From Climacium dendroides (lineage: Eukaryota > Streptophyta > Bryopsida > Hypnales > Climaciaceae): a stretch of 64,000 bases of DNA. The stretch spans positions 26,455,345 to 26,519,344 of the forward strand of contig OX467089.1 of assembly GCA_950106755.1 (NCBI GenBank). Reading direction: 5' to 3'. The notes beneath the pieces are model-generated. The model ran no database searches and was not told the DNA's origin. It saw only the letters and a list, made by a program, of their open reading frames with translations. This document shows positions 1-11,268 of the stretch, in pieces. The translations under genes and the position numbers were made by a program. Numbering within the stretch: position 1 is the stretch's first letter; the number at the start of each line of letters is the position of its first letter.

Positions 1-193
1 TAGTAGTCTTGGGGATTTGGACTTGATAATGTAAGTTGAAAAATGGGAACTAATGTTATAAGTGCATGGCATGTGTAGTACTATTGAATAGTGATTTAAA
101 TGACACTAAAAGGAAAGCAAGGTGAACCTATTAGATTGTGAAAGGCTTCTGAAGGCTATTTGAAGTTGTAAGGTGTTACAAGGGTTACAACAT
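1..193 (+). repeat. diverged 3' end of an LTR (relative of the solo LTR at 54-55 kb)
   Basis: This stretch aligns by eye with 55317-55486. Both carry a TAGTAGTC-like start, GGACTTG, a GGGAACTAAT/GGGGACTAAC block, TGGCATGTG, GGTGAACCTA and an ACA terminus. The rest of the element would lie left of the window. The copy is far more decayed than the one at 54-55 kb. Confidence 0.6.
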
Positions 194-1270
194 TGGAGGT
201 CATTACTATAGTATAAACTACCTTGTCCATCTTGTGGTCCACGTGCAATATAGTCACTTTGGTATAACTTGTCATGCCCATGCTATTGACCACAATCTTC
301 TAAGATTTTGCATATTGCTTCTTACACTTGTTGTTTATATTTAATGTCCTCTCAAGCTTTTCGTGTTCATGCCTCTCTCAAAATATCACAAGTATTAAAG
401 CATCATCAACATCATTCTCATCCAACCATGGATTCTTTGCATTTGGCAACCCAACCAAATCCAGATCATAAGTCAAGACATCATACCATCCCTCAAAGTA
501 TTTCCCAACCCTAACATACAAAGATTTGTTATAATATACACATAAAGTGCCAAATACGGGATTCAGGTACCCATGCATCGACATGAATTTGTCCATAGCC
601 TCAATTAGACCACTTCAGCATGCAATTGCTTATTCTAACCCACTTTGTAAGTTTGTATCAATGACTATATTTTTGCAAGTAAGATTTATTACATTGAGTT
701 TGGTAATTGTACGCTAGTTTACATCTTTGTGGAATACAATCTTTGCTCAAATCATAGCCATGTTGGAATACAACATCACATTTTGGTTTGGAAGTAGGTA
801 AATCGGCTTTGAAATGGATTACTTTGTATCAGTGCTTAAAATATTCTCTCATGTACGTAAACATTAGTCCTTCCCAACGATGATATTGCAATTCTACACA
901 ATTACATGGCCAGAATTTGGAGAAGTATTATATTTTGACGTACTTCTTGTATATTATATAATCTCAAAGTTTCTTGGGTTCATCTTCCCATCCAAGTTTT
1001 GTTACGCACAATGGGTTCAACAAATCATTCCAATTGACATTGTTTGATTTTTCTTTTTTCCTTTCTCTATATGGTGTTCCATGTGGAATGGTTGAAGGTA
1101 GAAGGATGATTAAAATGATATGATTTGATTACAAAATTTTAATTCAGTTTAGTAACATGTGAACCAAATGCTTTAGAGCTACAATGAAATTAAATTAAAA
1201 GGGCTTCAACAACCGCATGGAAATTGAAACTAAACTATTGAAAATAGTTTAGTATTTAAACAACTATTCA
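194..1270. other. intergenic, no feature recognised
   Basis: AT-rich sequence with only short incidental reading frames. I see no coding signal, repeat or RNA gene here. Confidence 0.5.
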
Positions 1271-1279
1271 CACACCAAG

Positions 1280-1466
1280 TCAAAAGGGACACATAGATTC
1301 TTGAATGTAAGTCCTCGTCCGCCTCGCCAGATACAAGTACTAGTATTGGTTGATCGTCCGGATTTGACGAATCCGGGTCACTATGACCAGGTCCTGACGA
1401 ACCTTTCGATAGCAGATCTTTTCTCAGTCTCTCAGACTTCCTCGCCTTCCGTGCTCCTTTTCTCAT
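1280..1466 (-). pseudogene. truncated start of an LTR-element gag-like ORF
   Basis: A reading frame starts at an ATG 115 bases downstream (minus strand) of the primer-binding site, where gag normally begins in plant LTR elements. The first 50 or so residues are basic and then rich in S, D and P. No capsid or zinc-knuckle motif is reached, because around 1270-1290 the sequence passes into unrelated AT-rich DNA. The internal part of element A is therefore deleted just after the gag start. Assignment rests on position, not on a recognised domain. Confidence 0.45.
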
Positions 1467-1580
1467 CAGTCACAATTCCAATGTACTTCCAAGGCACGGA
1501 ATCTACATAAGATAGTGTGAACTGCGGAAGCTAAATCTGACAACTCTTCCGGTATCTAAATAAAGCTGTTAGCTTTAGAA

Positions 1581-1598
1581 TCCCCGGCAGCGGCGCCA
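1581..1598 (-). other. primer-binding site complementary to tRNA-Asp
   Basis: The minus strand reads TGGCGCCGCTGCCGGGGA, the sequence class used as tRNA-Asp primer-binding site by Athila/Tat-type plant LTR elements (one base from the common TGGCGCCGTTGCCGGGGA form). It lies just after a CA dinucleotide and a short A-rich spacer, as expected at the end of a 5' LTR. It fixes the orientation of element A as minus and places its 5' LTR at higher coordinates. Confidence 0.8.
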
Positions 1599-2642
1599 GA
1601 TTTTTGCGTGTTATAGCACTGGGTGAACAATTCCCTTGTTATACTCTCAAAAACCCTCTAGAGCATAACAAAAATGACCCTAAAGATCGAACCCGCAGGA
1701 TTCTGTGAAGTAACTAGCTTTATCATACCATTAAGACTTTATCAACATAACAAATCCTGTTTCCGGTTTCAGATCTTCCTACCGGAAACACCAAAAACCA
1801 CACGAAAGCTACCAACCGGATCTCTTAACTTCCTATCCTGTTGGTATTCCGGACCGCTAATACACACTCAAACCGAAGATAAGACCAATCCGGTTCGGTT
1901 GATAACCCTAACCAATCCGTTCCGGTCAGTCCTTTCCTCTCTTTCACTCACATTCGGTTTGATTTAGCCTCTGTTTAACCATCAGAGGGGTTGCCTCTTA
2001 TACTTGAGAGTGGTAGGCCCACCACTCCTTCCGTGACTTATAGTGGATGAAGACCCACTCTCCTATTCTAATAATTTCCTACTCTTTCTCGGATCCGGTT
2101 TGATCTCTCACAGTAGCACAAGCAAGAATCCGGCTACAGGTCACACAGAGATCCCCTGTACGATCCACTCATATTACAACGACCTCGGAGTATATTCTTT
2201 TACTTGTACGAAGCTAAGCGAACTTAAGTACACACGTCCGTACTAGTACTAGCTCAAGTGATTCCGTTTACCCAACAGGATAGTGAGACCTTATAAAAGA
2301 TCGGACACTCAACCGGATTTCCCACCTAGGAGTTCTAGTGCAGCTAAAGAATCCCTCCCTATCCGCCTAGCCTAACAACGGCTTTCTCACTTGGAACTTA
2401 GTAAACTCAAGAAATGCTGAGGAACTGTAACATACTCAAACTCTTCAACTCTCCACTCACATGCAAAGATAGAGAATACAATACTCAAGGGGAGAACTCA
2501 CTCCTCAATCCACTCACGCCTTCCTAACTCCTCAACATTCCGCTCTGCCAACCTCGGGAAATACAAAACAATGAAAAAGCACAATAGAAAACACAAGAAA
2601 ATTGGAAGAAGAAGACTCCCAGCTCACCTCGCGGTGGCTGAT

Positions 2643-2650
2643 TTTATACT
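2643..2650 (-). promoter_or_regulatory. TATA box of element A, downstream of the ORF
   Basis: The minus strand reads AGTATAAAAT here, between the ORF end (2836) and the primer-binding site. This is the expected place for the promoter that makes genomic RNA. Copy B has TATATAAA at the matching position. Confidence 0.45.
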
Positions 2651-2835
2651 TAGAAAGAATTTACAACTAAAGCCGGAGATCACGGAAAAGTGTTCGCGCG
2701 CCGAGCGAAAAATCCGGATCTTATCCATAAGACTAATTTAGGTTCCGGTTCCGGTCCTAACTAACTTACTAACTAGTTTCCTATCTAAACAAAAGCTGAA
2801 ACTAATCCTATCCTAGCTATTCTTTAGCAACTAAA

Positions 2836-4490
2836 TCATACCATCGGGGAGCCGAGAGTTAGGCTAAGATCGAGATCTTCAAAGACTTCCGAGAGGTTCC
2901 GGATCCGCTCCCCTGGAGCGCCAACAGGTCCCGCCTCTTCATGGTTTGGCGAGTCAAGATTGATCGCCTGTATGCCCGAGTTTCCAACCCCAGGTTCCTG
3001 CAAAGTCTTCTTTGACTGTGGAGTCTTATCCTTCCCCTCCCTGGAAACTCCCAGGTTAAAAACACTCGTCAGGTAGGGAAAGTTCCGATAGTCGGAGGGG
3101 GATCTCGGCTAACCGCTTGCTGCTCTCTTCCATCCGTTCTGCAGCAGTTTTCGCCTGCTCCAGAATCCCTTCAACCTGCTCAGCAAAGTCGGTGAGGATC
3201 TGGACCACCCGGTTACCAGAGATCTTATTCTCCTTTTTGGACCTCCTCATTAAAGAGTTTGGCCCTGATCACGGCGGTTCCGGGTTCGCCGAACACCGTC
3301 CGGATCTGCCCGATCAGCTTCCGGACTTCCTCCGCTATGTCTGCGGTGGCAGCCGTATTTTCCTTCAGGATGAACAGCTCCGACTTGGAAGAATCCAATT
3401 CTTCTTGAAGTTTCCTATTCTCCTGCTCCATCTTCCGGATCTCGTCTGGACTAGAAATACATTCGGCCACTTTCTCGGCTAACGCACTATCCGGTTTGGC
3501 CCCTACCAACATCCCAATCTCCTCCAAGATTAACTGATTGAGCTCCCAATCCGCTCGCAGTCCGCCCAGGATGTCAATCAATTGCTCGAACGAATCATTT
3601 ATATTTCCTCTTGGTTGGGAACACTCACCCTGATGAACCTACTTCCTTTGAACCGGATTAGAGGGGCCTGGTGGAATCCCTCGTCCGTGTGGAGGAGTGG
3701 TCTTCTGTCGCTTGAACATGGGCGGAGGCGGATCGTCATCCTCGTCTTCCTCCTCAGCCTCGGATCCAGATTTCGGTTCCATATCCTCGTCGGAATCGGA
3801 CTCGCCATACTTCAGGAGGTTTTTGTGGTTCTTCCACTCCGTCTCCTCCGTATGCGTCAGGAACTGCTGATGCTTGTACAGGTAGAAGACATAGGGCGAC
3901 AGAGGTGTTGCCCTACTCTTCTGAATCCGGTTGACAAGTGAGGAGACTAGCTCGGAAATGAACTTCGCCCAGTCTATTTTTCGCTCCTCGGTCAGCGCTC
4001 CAAAAATTGTATTGCTCAAACTGATTGTCATCCGGGTGGGCTTATCCGGATGCAGAATTGGAACCAAGAACTGCAGGAGTCGACAATGCTGCTCGTCGAT
4101 ACAGTCCTCCACAGCGTACCCATCTTTGGGGTTGACGGCACCCTGGAACCTTCCGTGTACGTAATCGTCCTTTCGGCTGGCCATATCTCCACCCCCAGTC
4201 CGAAACCCGTACACTTGCCTCCAGTGTTCTTCCATCCATTTGTGCGGTACGCCCTGGATTGTTCCATCGAACTGGTTGGAGGCCTTGACAAGGATCTCCT
4301 TCACCATTCGCTCCTCCCGGAAACTCCAGGGTTTCTCAGCGAAACCCGCACATCCCATTATCGCCAGGTCCATGAGAAGCTCCATCTTCTCGGGCTCCTT
4401 GGCAAGTATAACTGGACTTATCTTCCGGAGTTTGACTTCGTGAGGAGGCGGTGTGGCGGAACCTCTATTCTTCTTCCGTAGCTGCGGCAT
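2836..4490 (-). pseudogene. element A ORF: unknown protein with acidic and coiled-coil regions
   Basis: The minus-strand ATG at 4490 begins MPQLRKKNRG and lines up with the start in copy B. The frame then runs for about 550 codons with an in-frame TAG after the PPHGRG block, a frameshift near 3240, and a TAA with a second frameshift near 3056. Recognisable blocks are EVKLRKI, GFAEKP/FREERMVKE, NPKDGYAV, an S/D/E-rich tract, KRQKTTPPHGRG, and a helical region rich in E, K and R of coiled-coil type ending with a LSELSLP motif. The last 60 codons again match copy B. I recognise no known gag, pol or env domain. About half or more of the positions match B in the core, which implies protein-level constraint before decay. 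Confidence 0.65.
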
Positions 4491-4961
4491 AGGAGCGAGT
4501 GTTCCTCCAAATCCGGAAACCCTCAAACTCTTTTTCTCTGGCGCACAACCGTCCATACGACCTCTTTCTTTTACTCACACAGGCGTCTTCCGCTTCCTAG
4601 TAACTCGCACTTCTCTCAGCGCTTAGTTATTTGGCCGGAAAGACAATTTGCAACTCATACGCGCGCTTATACTCACCCAACCCTCAATACTCAGTACTTA
4701 GTCACTCAGTCACTCAGTCACTCAGTCCTCGGCCGGAAAGATAATCTGCAACGCACATGCACAAAACACACACATACTCCCAGCAAACGCCTAACTCTGG
4801 CTTCTGCGCTCAGATCTAAAATACCCTCTTAGAGCGGAAACTAAGGCTCAGCAACACTAAGGGTGCAAGAACACGCAGGACACAAAGGGCAGAAGGGTAA
4901 AGGGGGGGGGGAGACAGCAAGAGGATGTCAGAAACAAAGGGCTGAGCTGAAAACTCTTGCC

Positions 4962-4970
4962 CTTATATAG
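4962..4970 (-). promoter_or_regulatory. TATA box upstream of the element A ORF
   Basis: The minus strand reads CTATATAAGG about 475 bases upstream of the ORF start. Copy B has CTATTTAAAG at the corresponding place. This suggests a second promoter driving the ORF itself, separate from the one at 2643-2650. Confidence 0.4.
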
Positions 4971-5417
4971 TCTCTCACGACCCTGTTCCGATCTATACTT
5001 AATCCGGTCTAGATCTACAGGAAACTCTAGCCCTAATCCGGATTGGTTAAACCCGGTCCTTACTTAACAATCTGGTTCTACCTCTCTCCATGTTTTCAAA
5101 TCAATTTTAGGGAGGAATTAAATTCCGGTCCTAGCTTTCTTACTGACCGGATTGCTATTATCCGGTTTGAGATGATAACATCCAGTTTGCCGTTACATCC
5201 GGGTAGGACTTGACACCTTAAAGTTGATTTTTGCGAAAAATACTTAGGTAAACTAAAATAAAATCACTGGATTGCCTTGCCACACCACCCCAATCAAGAC
5301 CACTACAAACCCTAATCCGTCCAAAACCAAACGAATGGAGCCCCAGGGAGCCCAATTGCAATTAGAGGAGGAATTGAATTAGAAGAGAGGAGGCAAAGAA
5401 GGCGCGATTGAACTCAC

Positions 5418-5609
5418 AAATTCGACGAAGTCCTGGTTGTGGTTGGCTCCGACGTTGACCTTGGTGTTGACTACTTTGCCGAAGGGCTTGCAGAGCTTGA
5501 CGAGCTCCTCCTCGATGCACTCCCACGGCAGGTTATGCTTGCGCATGTGCAGCACCTTCGACAGAGGTTGCGTGTACCAGAATTGTGGCTGCCCCGCCGT
5601 AGACGCCAT
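5418..5609 (-). pseudogene. orphan first coding exon of a plant polypyrimidine tract-binding protein
   Basis: Sixty-four codons from an ATG at 5609 give MASTAGQPQFWYTQPLSKVLH, then NLPWEC, EEELVKLCKPFG, VVNTKVNVGAN and DFVEF. This is the N-terminus and first RRM start of plant PTB1/2-type splicing regulators (family consensus SKVLHLRNLPWEC...NQAFIEF). The exon ends in a GTGAGT donor after EF, where plant PTB genes have a phase-0 intron. Oddities: a two-residue insertion (KH) disrupts the RNP2 strand, and A is replaced by D in the NQAF motif. No further PTB exon follows; element A begins about 200 bases downstream. Probably a transposed or rearranged gene fragment. Confidence 0.75.
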
Positions 5610-6500
5610 GGCGACGCCGGGACACCTCCGCTTCCGCTCTAATCGGGCGAGGGACGCAGCAATCAACAGCAGCAAAGGGGAAGTTGTGCTGGTAGGCGAG
5701 CAAGCAACGCTGGTGCAGGATTGAAGAAGGGAGCGACGGATGCGAGCAAGGCGCAGAAGGAGGAAAGGTTAGGGTTCCAAGTTGAGAGGACACGACAACG
5801 CCATAGCTGAGGCGTTAGGGCGTCGTAGTTGGCTCGGGATCGGAGATGAATTGCAAGCGGTGCTTGAGGAAGACGATGGCGATGGCGATGGCGATTCCTG
5901 CAACTCAGGCTTGCGGAATTCAGAGGCGTAAACCCCCAAACTCTCCAACCCTAAAAGAACACTAGCACCCCTCCCACGACAGGGGAAATGTCGGAATCCA
6001 GTAGTGGTTTCGGAATCTGTGGACAGAACCTTAACATCCAACACGTAAAGCCCCTCGCTGCTGACAAACCCTATGGGAGGAAGAAGCGCAAACAAAATCC
6101 CAGAACCACAGCAATCGCCCAGTTCCAGATGTGCTTGCGAAGAGGCAGGAGCCAGCGAACCTCTGGGAGGGAGAAGACACGGAGACAGAAGGTAAGGTAA
6201 AGTACGGCCTGTACAGACTGGCGAGGGGCTCCCTACTGCTCTCTGGCTAACCGTCGAGAAGCAGAGTGGAGCAGAAGCAACCGAGGTGCAAAATTAGCTA
6301 GGAATTAGGGTCAGGAACTAGAGCTCCAACATTAAGGGCTGCAGTCAACTCTAACACCTCTCTCCTAGTCAACTTTTAAAAAATTGCAGAATCCAACCAA
6401 ATTGAACCCCAAATCCGGAAGCAGATGCACTTACCCAGACTTCTTCCAACCTTCTTTCAACGAACGCTCCAAAACACGCTTTGCTCAGGGAGTGAAGGGA
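5610..6500 (-). other. GC-richer sequence upstream of the PTB exon
   Basis: This stretch is more GC-rich than its surroundings and probably holds the 5' UTR and promoter-side sequence of the PTB fragment. I see no reliable TATA box or further exon. Confidence 0.3.
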
Positions 6501-6506
6501 TCTCAA

Positions 6507-6720
6507 CGGCCAACAAGCCGCTTTGTTTGATCGATGATCTTCGACCCCTCCGCACGGACCTTCTTCAAATTCACTTCAATGAACTTCAACACCCTGGCGG
6601 CAATCCAAGCACCATCACCGATGGGTCCCCACAATATTTTCTCCTTACCAACGAAATCGTACTCCAAGCGCTGAGCTTCCTCTTGTGCCAACAACCCTAA
6701 CTTTGATAACCTTCTCCGTG
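6507..6720 (-). pseudogene. possible orphan coding exon, unrecognised
   Basis: About 70 codons on the minus strand have the composition of a real exon: KLGLLAQEEAQRLEYDF, KEKILWGPIGDGAWIAARV, FIEVNLKKVRAEG, DQTKRLVG, with balanced charge and no low complexity. The frame ends in TGA right after the conserved-looking part. I do not recognise the family. Like the PTB and TrpRS pieces nearby it is a single isolated exon on the minus strand. Confidence 0.35.
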
Positions 6721-6734
6721 AACCGCTCAAAACC

Positions 6735-7697
6735 CATAGGATATCACCCTCCTAGCCAGCAACGAAGTAAGAGCTTGCAAAAAACTTGCAACAGGATTCC
6801 GGGTGCCCGTGCCGCAGTAAGAATCTAAAATTGCGGAAAAGATAAGGAACACTTGGTCAACCACAAACAACGGGGGGTGGTCACAGACTTCGGAGCCCGA
6901 TGGAGTGAACGTGGACTCCACGTGGACGCATCCTGGCTATAGATCTGTTATGGTAGAAATGCTCTCGGCCATTGGATTTGCCACGTAGAAGATGAGATCT
7001 GTTACCATAAGCACTCTTCAACGTTGGATTTTCCACATAGGCAACAAATTTCATAGGTTTAACTCTACAGCTTTGCAATAGCTACATTTAGATAATTTAC
7101 GTAGTTCGGAAGTATTTTAAACATTGAAGATCTAGATTCATCTCCAAATTTGATGATTTGAGAAAAAACATTGTAAGCTATGATTTAAAAGAACATTTCA
7201 GAATTGGTATATAAATGAGAGATGTAGATTTCATTTTTCAAATGCTGTTCGTATAGTTAGATCTTCTAATGCTATCACCAATCATTTTTTATAAATTTTA
7301 AAAAAGAAAATCAAAATTCCTTTTAAATTCAATCATAAATAAAATATTATTATTTTTTACTTATCTAGTTTTGAACTAAAAGTCAATCCAAATTGACCAC
7401 TTGACATACTTTCACATTTGTAATTTTAGAATTGTATAATATATTATATATTGTATAATATATGTACTATATATACTATTAAACCCTATAATATATCGTA
7501 TCTATTTTCTTTAATTTTTTTCCATTTTGATCAAACAATGGATTCAAGAGGGATTACATTTTGGGAAGGCTTTAAGCATTTTAAATTCCAACAAACATGT
7601 AACAATCATTTAGAGGATCCTACCTTAAATGCTTGTTGCACCAAAAGGTGGTCTCAATAATATTTTGAAGCGAACAAATCCTAATCACATTGCTATT
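6735..7697. other. AT-rich spacer, no gene seen
   Basis: AT content rises sharply after about 7080, with TATA-rich dinucleotide runs at 7430-7500. No coding signal. Confidence 0.5.
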
Positions 7698-9170
7698 TTG
7701 AGGGGTTTATTTTGGAGTTTATTTCAGGGTTTATTTTTTAGGCTTATTTCAAGGTTTATTTCGGGGGGGTTTAGGGGTTTAGTGTGGGATTTATTTTGAG
7801 GTTTATTGCAAGGTTTATTTGAGGGTTTATTTTGGGGCTTATTATGGGTTGAATTTCAGGGTTTATTTTCAGGGCTTATTTTGGGGTTTATTTTGAAGGT
7901 TTATTTTGGGGGTTTATATCGGGGTTTATTTAAGGTTTTACTACGGGGTTTATTTAAGGTTTTACTACGGGGTTTATTTCAAGGATTTTCCAGGGGGGTT
8001 TTCAGGGGTTTATTTGAGGGTTTATTTTATGGTTTATTATGGGTTGAATTTCAGGGTTTCTTTTTGGGGTTTATTTCGGGGTTTATTTTGAGGGTTTATT
8101 TTGGGGGTTTATATCGGGGTTTATTTCGGGGTTTATTTTGAGGGTTTATTTTGGGGGTTTATATCGGGGTTTATTTCGGGGTTTATTTTGAGGGTTTATT
8201 TTGGGGGTTTATATCGGGGTTTATTTAGGGTTTTATTGCGGGGTTTATTTTGGAGGTTTTCCAGGGGGGTTTTCAGGGGTTTATTTTGGGGTTTATTATA
8301 GGTTAAATTTCAGGGTTTATTTTCAGGGCTTATTTAAAGGTTTATTTCGGGGTTTATTTCAGGGTTTATTTTGAAGGTTTATTTTGGAGGTTATATCGGG
8401 GTTTATTTAGGGTTTTACTGCTTTGTTTATTTCGGGGGTTTTCCAGAGGGGTTTTCAGGGGTTTATTTTAGGGTTTATTATAGGTTAAATTTCAGGGTTT
8501 ATTTCAAGGTTTATTTCAGGGTTTATTTTGAGGGTTTATTTTGGGGTTTATTTTGGGGGTTTATTTTGAGGGTTTATTTTGGGTTTTTTTTTTCAGGGGT
8601 TTATTTTGGGGTTTATTTCAGAAATTATTACAGGGTTTATTTTAGGGTTCATTTCGGGGTTTTTTTAGGGGTTTATTTCAGAGTTTATTTTAAGGTTCAT
8701 TTGGGGGTATTTTGAGGGGTTTATTCCAGGTTGAATTTCAAGGCTTCTTTTCGAGGTTTACTTCGAGGGGTTTTAGGGGTTTATTTTGGGATTTAGGCTT
8801 TAGGGTTTATTTTGAGGTTTATTGCAGGGTTTATTTGAGGGTTTATTTCGGGGTTTATTCTAGGTTGAATTTCGGAGCTTATTTTAGGGGCTTATTTTCG
8901 GGATTTACTTCAAGCTTTATTTCGGGGGTTATTTCGGGGGGTTTTAGGGGTTTATTTTTGGATTTATTTTGAGGTTTATTGTGGGATTTATTTGAGGGTT
9001 AATTTCAGGGTTTATATCAGGGGGTTTTAGGGGTTTATTTCGGGGTTTATTTTAGGATTTATTACAGATTTTATTTTCAGATTTATTTTAGGGTTTATTT
9101 TCAGGTTTATTTTTGGAGTTTATTTGGGGTTTATTCCGAGGTCTATTCCAGGGTTTATTCAGGGGAAAGC
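7698..9170 (+). repeat. G/T-rich minisatellite, GGGTTTATTT-type unit
   Basis: About 1.5 kb of imperfect tandem units of 10-13 bases with the core GGGTTTATTT followed by C/T and G/A. There are larger higher-order blocks (for example GGGTTTATATCGGGGTTTATTT repeated at about 7912, 8108, 8165 and 8210). C and A are rare on the plus strand, so strand asymmetry is extreme. All three plus frames are open for long runs giving G, L, F, V, Y-rich peptides. These are repeat artefacts, not genes. Confidence 0.9.
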
Positions 9171-10780
9171 GTTGAGGCTTACAATAAACATCTGATTCTC
9201 AGTAGAAAAAAGGGGGATACAATGAGCAAGCTCCAAAAACAATAAGTCATGGAAGGACACCAGTTCATTGTAATCAACATAAACTTCTCTATCTCCCACA
9301 TTGGTAGAGAAAGAAACAATTTCCATTGATGAAGGCGATGGATATTTTGATTGTTCCTACAGAAGAGGACAGGAAATAACAAATGAGCTTGGGAACATCA
9401 ACCTTGACCTCCTATTGTAAACCAGATACAATTGCGAAATCAAGTGTCTCTAGTAAGCGTCTCCTAAGTATGATCAATTTCAATTACAGATGCAGTTCCA
9501 ACACTAACCACCAAGTAAATTCCAGGAAGACAAACTCAAACTTGACTATTAACATTAGATTTAAACTAACTTGGTTACGTCATTAACCCACATAAACTTG
9601 ATCTTTCCGTCTGTCATTACAGTATGACAGACGACTAACAGGAATTTTACGTAAAGCCCTTCCAAATTCTAATTATGGTTTAAGGGTTTCAGGGAAAACT
9701 AATAAGCAGAAATCAACAAACAACATTCTTGGCTTTGCATGTATTCAAAGGCTAGCTTTAACAAAAGTCTTGTATCAGGAGATACGTCTGTTCACCAATA
9801 AAATACGATACGTATCTCCTACTGACGTTGACACGGTTTATTTTCTGCATGGCATCTTTATTCAGCCCCTCATGTTGCTCCAATTTTGGGTCTAGGAGAA
9901 AATTAAAATTTAGGGTTAAGCTTTCAAACCAGAGCTACTTTCATTGTTATAGAAAGAAACGAGGACATAAAAGACAACATATAATTAGACAATTTCATCA
10001 ATTCTGAGAAGTTTCACTTCACCATCACTTCGTATTCGAGAAGAAAGCTGAAAATACGGGGTAGTAGACGTACCCCTGACTAACCTCAATTTCGAAGACT
10101 CCCTCCTAGAAGACTCGCAAACGAGAGCCATTACGTTCCTTGGGATTCACCATCAAGTACGAGCACTTTGAAACTGTGATCTATTGTTTTCAGTTGCTTC
10201 ACTTTCATGAATTGTACAGATTGCTGCTACTATGTACTCTCCTCCTCCAAAGCCTTGATATTATAACAACTTGAGCAAATCTACATTGAGATACAAAAGC
10301 TCCAGACTAAAATTATTTCAATTTGAAACACATCCATAAACATAAACAGAGTCAGTAAGAATGAAAAGTAGGATTCAGGGATTTAGTACATAGGCGACTG
10401 ACAACTGGTTCAACTTAGCTTCAACTACCAACCAAGATTTCTGAATCGAAGACCACTACATATTAAGCATCAACATCTCTATCGAGTTTGTTCCCACCTA
10501 CAAAATTGTTCATACTAATTATCATAAGACGACTGCATCATCTATCATGAATCTCTGAATTTAGATCCATCAAACACATGGACCTCTTCAACATTACATC
10601 AGGTGTTCAAAAAAGATTTGTGCATATTAATGCATCAATTGTACAACAACTTGTATTTGACAACTACCACTCAGCTGCACTTGCAAAGAGTGGTCATCTC
10701 TACCTTAATTTTCAAACTTCAGCTTAATAATTCTCCTAAATATTTAAAATTTTATATAATCAACAATTAGAATTAATTGA
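9171..10780. other. intergenic, no feature recognised
   Basis: Mixed-composition sequence without long frames or clear repeats. A short inverted pair around the two CTGTCATAC/GTATGACAG-like sites near 9610-9630 is the only local structure I noticed. Confidence 0.4.
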
Positions 10781-10839
10781 AATTTCAAATTTTGTCACTT
10801 TTTTATAATTCAATTTATAATTCAATTTGTATTTTCGCA

Positions 10840-10935
10840 TTTTTAGTATTAAAACATAGTGTAATTGAAACTGCAACATGGACCAAAATCTGGTCTATGC
10901 GCTGTATTCAATTAACATTGTTTAATACTAAAAAA
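10840..10935. repeat. foldback hairpin, copy 1
   Basis: The left arm TTTTTAGTATTAAA pairs with TTTAATACTAAAAA at the right end, and pairing continues through GTAATTGAA / TTCAATTAAC to the central arms CATGGACC and GGTCTATG. Nearly the whole 96 bases fold. The central part is shared with copy 2 at 11087-11188 while the outer arms differ in sequence but keep pairing. Confidence 0.75.
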
Positions 10936-11086
10936 GTTAAATACAAAAGGAATTCTTAGAAATGAAATTTACCTCTGACTTAGAACACAATAAATGAAAT
11001 TTATACACAAGAAATGATATCCAAGAACTACCACAAGAAATGAATGAAAAAGAATGTAATTACAAGATTTTTCTTATTTCTCTTTG

Positions 11087-11188
11087 AATATTTTTATTTC
11101 TGAAATACAATAGATTTGAAACTGCAGCATGGACCGAAATTGGGTCTATGCGCTGTACTCAAACCGTATTGTTCAAAAATAAAAATAT
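11087..11188. repeat. foldback hairpin, copy 2
   Basis: The left arm AATATTTTTATTTCTGAA pairs with TTCAAAAATAAAAATATT, closing on GCAGCATGGACC / GGGTCTATGCGCTG. The core is nearly identical to copy 1, about 250 bases upstream; the flanks are different but self-complementary in both. It could be a precursor-microRNA-like locus or a duplicated foldback element. Confidence 0.75.
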
Positions 11189-11268
11189 TCAAACAAAAAT
11201 AAAAAATTTCAAACAAAAATAAAAAATTTCAAACAAAAATAAAAAATTTCAAACAAAAATAAAAATAA
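11189..11268 (+). repeat. 21-bp AT-rich tandem repeat
   Basis: Four near-identical units of TTTCAAACAAAAATAAAAAA type directly after hairpin copy 2. Confidence 0.8.

Larger units (their letters stand above)
1600..5215 (-). mobile_element. LTR-type element copy A (5' LTR region carrying an ORF)
   Basis: On the minus strand this runs from TGTCAAGTCC at 5215 to a CA at about 1605, followed by the primer-binding site. It holds two TATA boxes and a long degraded ORF, and it matches copy B (about 11.9-14.55 kb) over the ORF and the terminal part (for example GGCGGATAGGGAGGGA and GGGTTCGATCTTTAG). Either the LTR is about 3.6 kb and carries the ORF in U3, or the true LTR is shorter and the ORF lies at the 3' end of an upstream tandem element. 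The 5' boundary is inferred. It lies about 200 bases downstream (minus strand) of a PTB exon remnant. Confidence 0.6.

Noticed and set aside
7806..8972. Several overlapping plus-strand frames encoding G, L, F, V and Y-rich repeats
   Set aside because: All frames of the G/T satellite are open because stop codons are rare in the repeat unit. This is composition, not coding.
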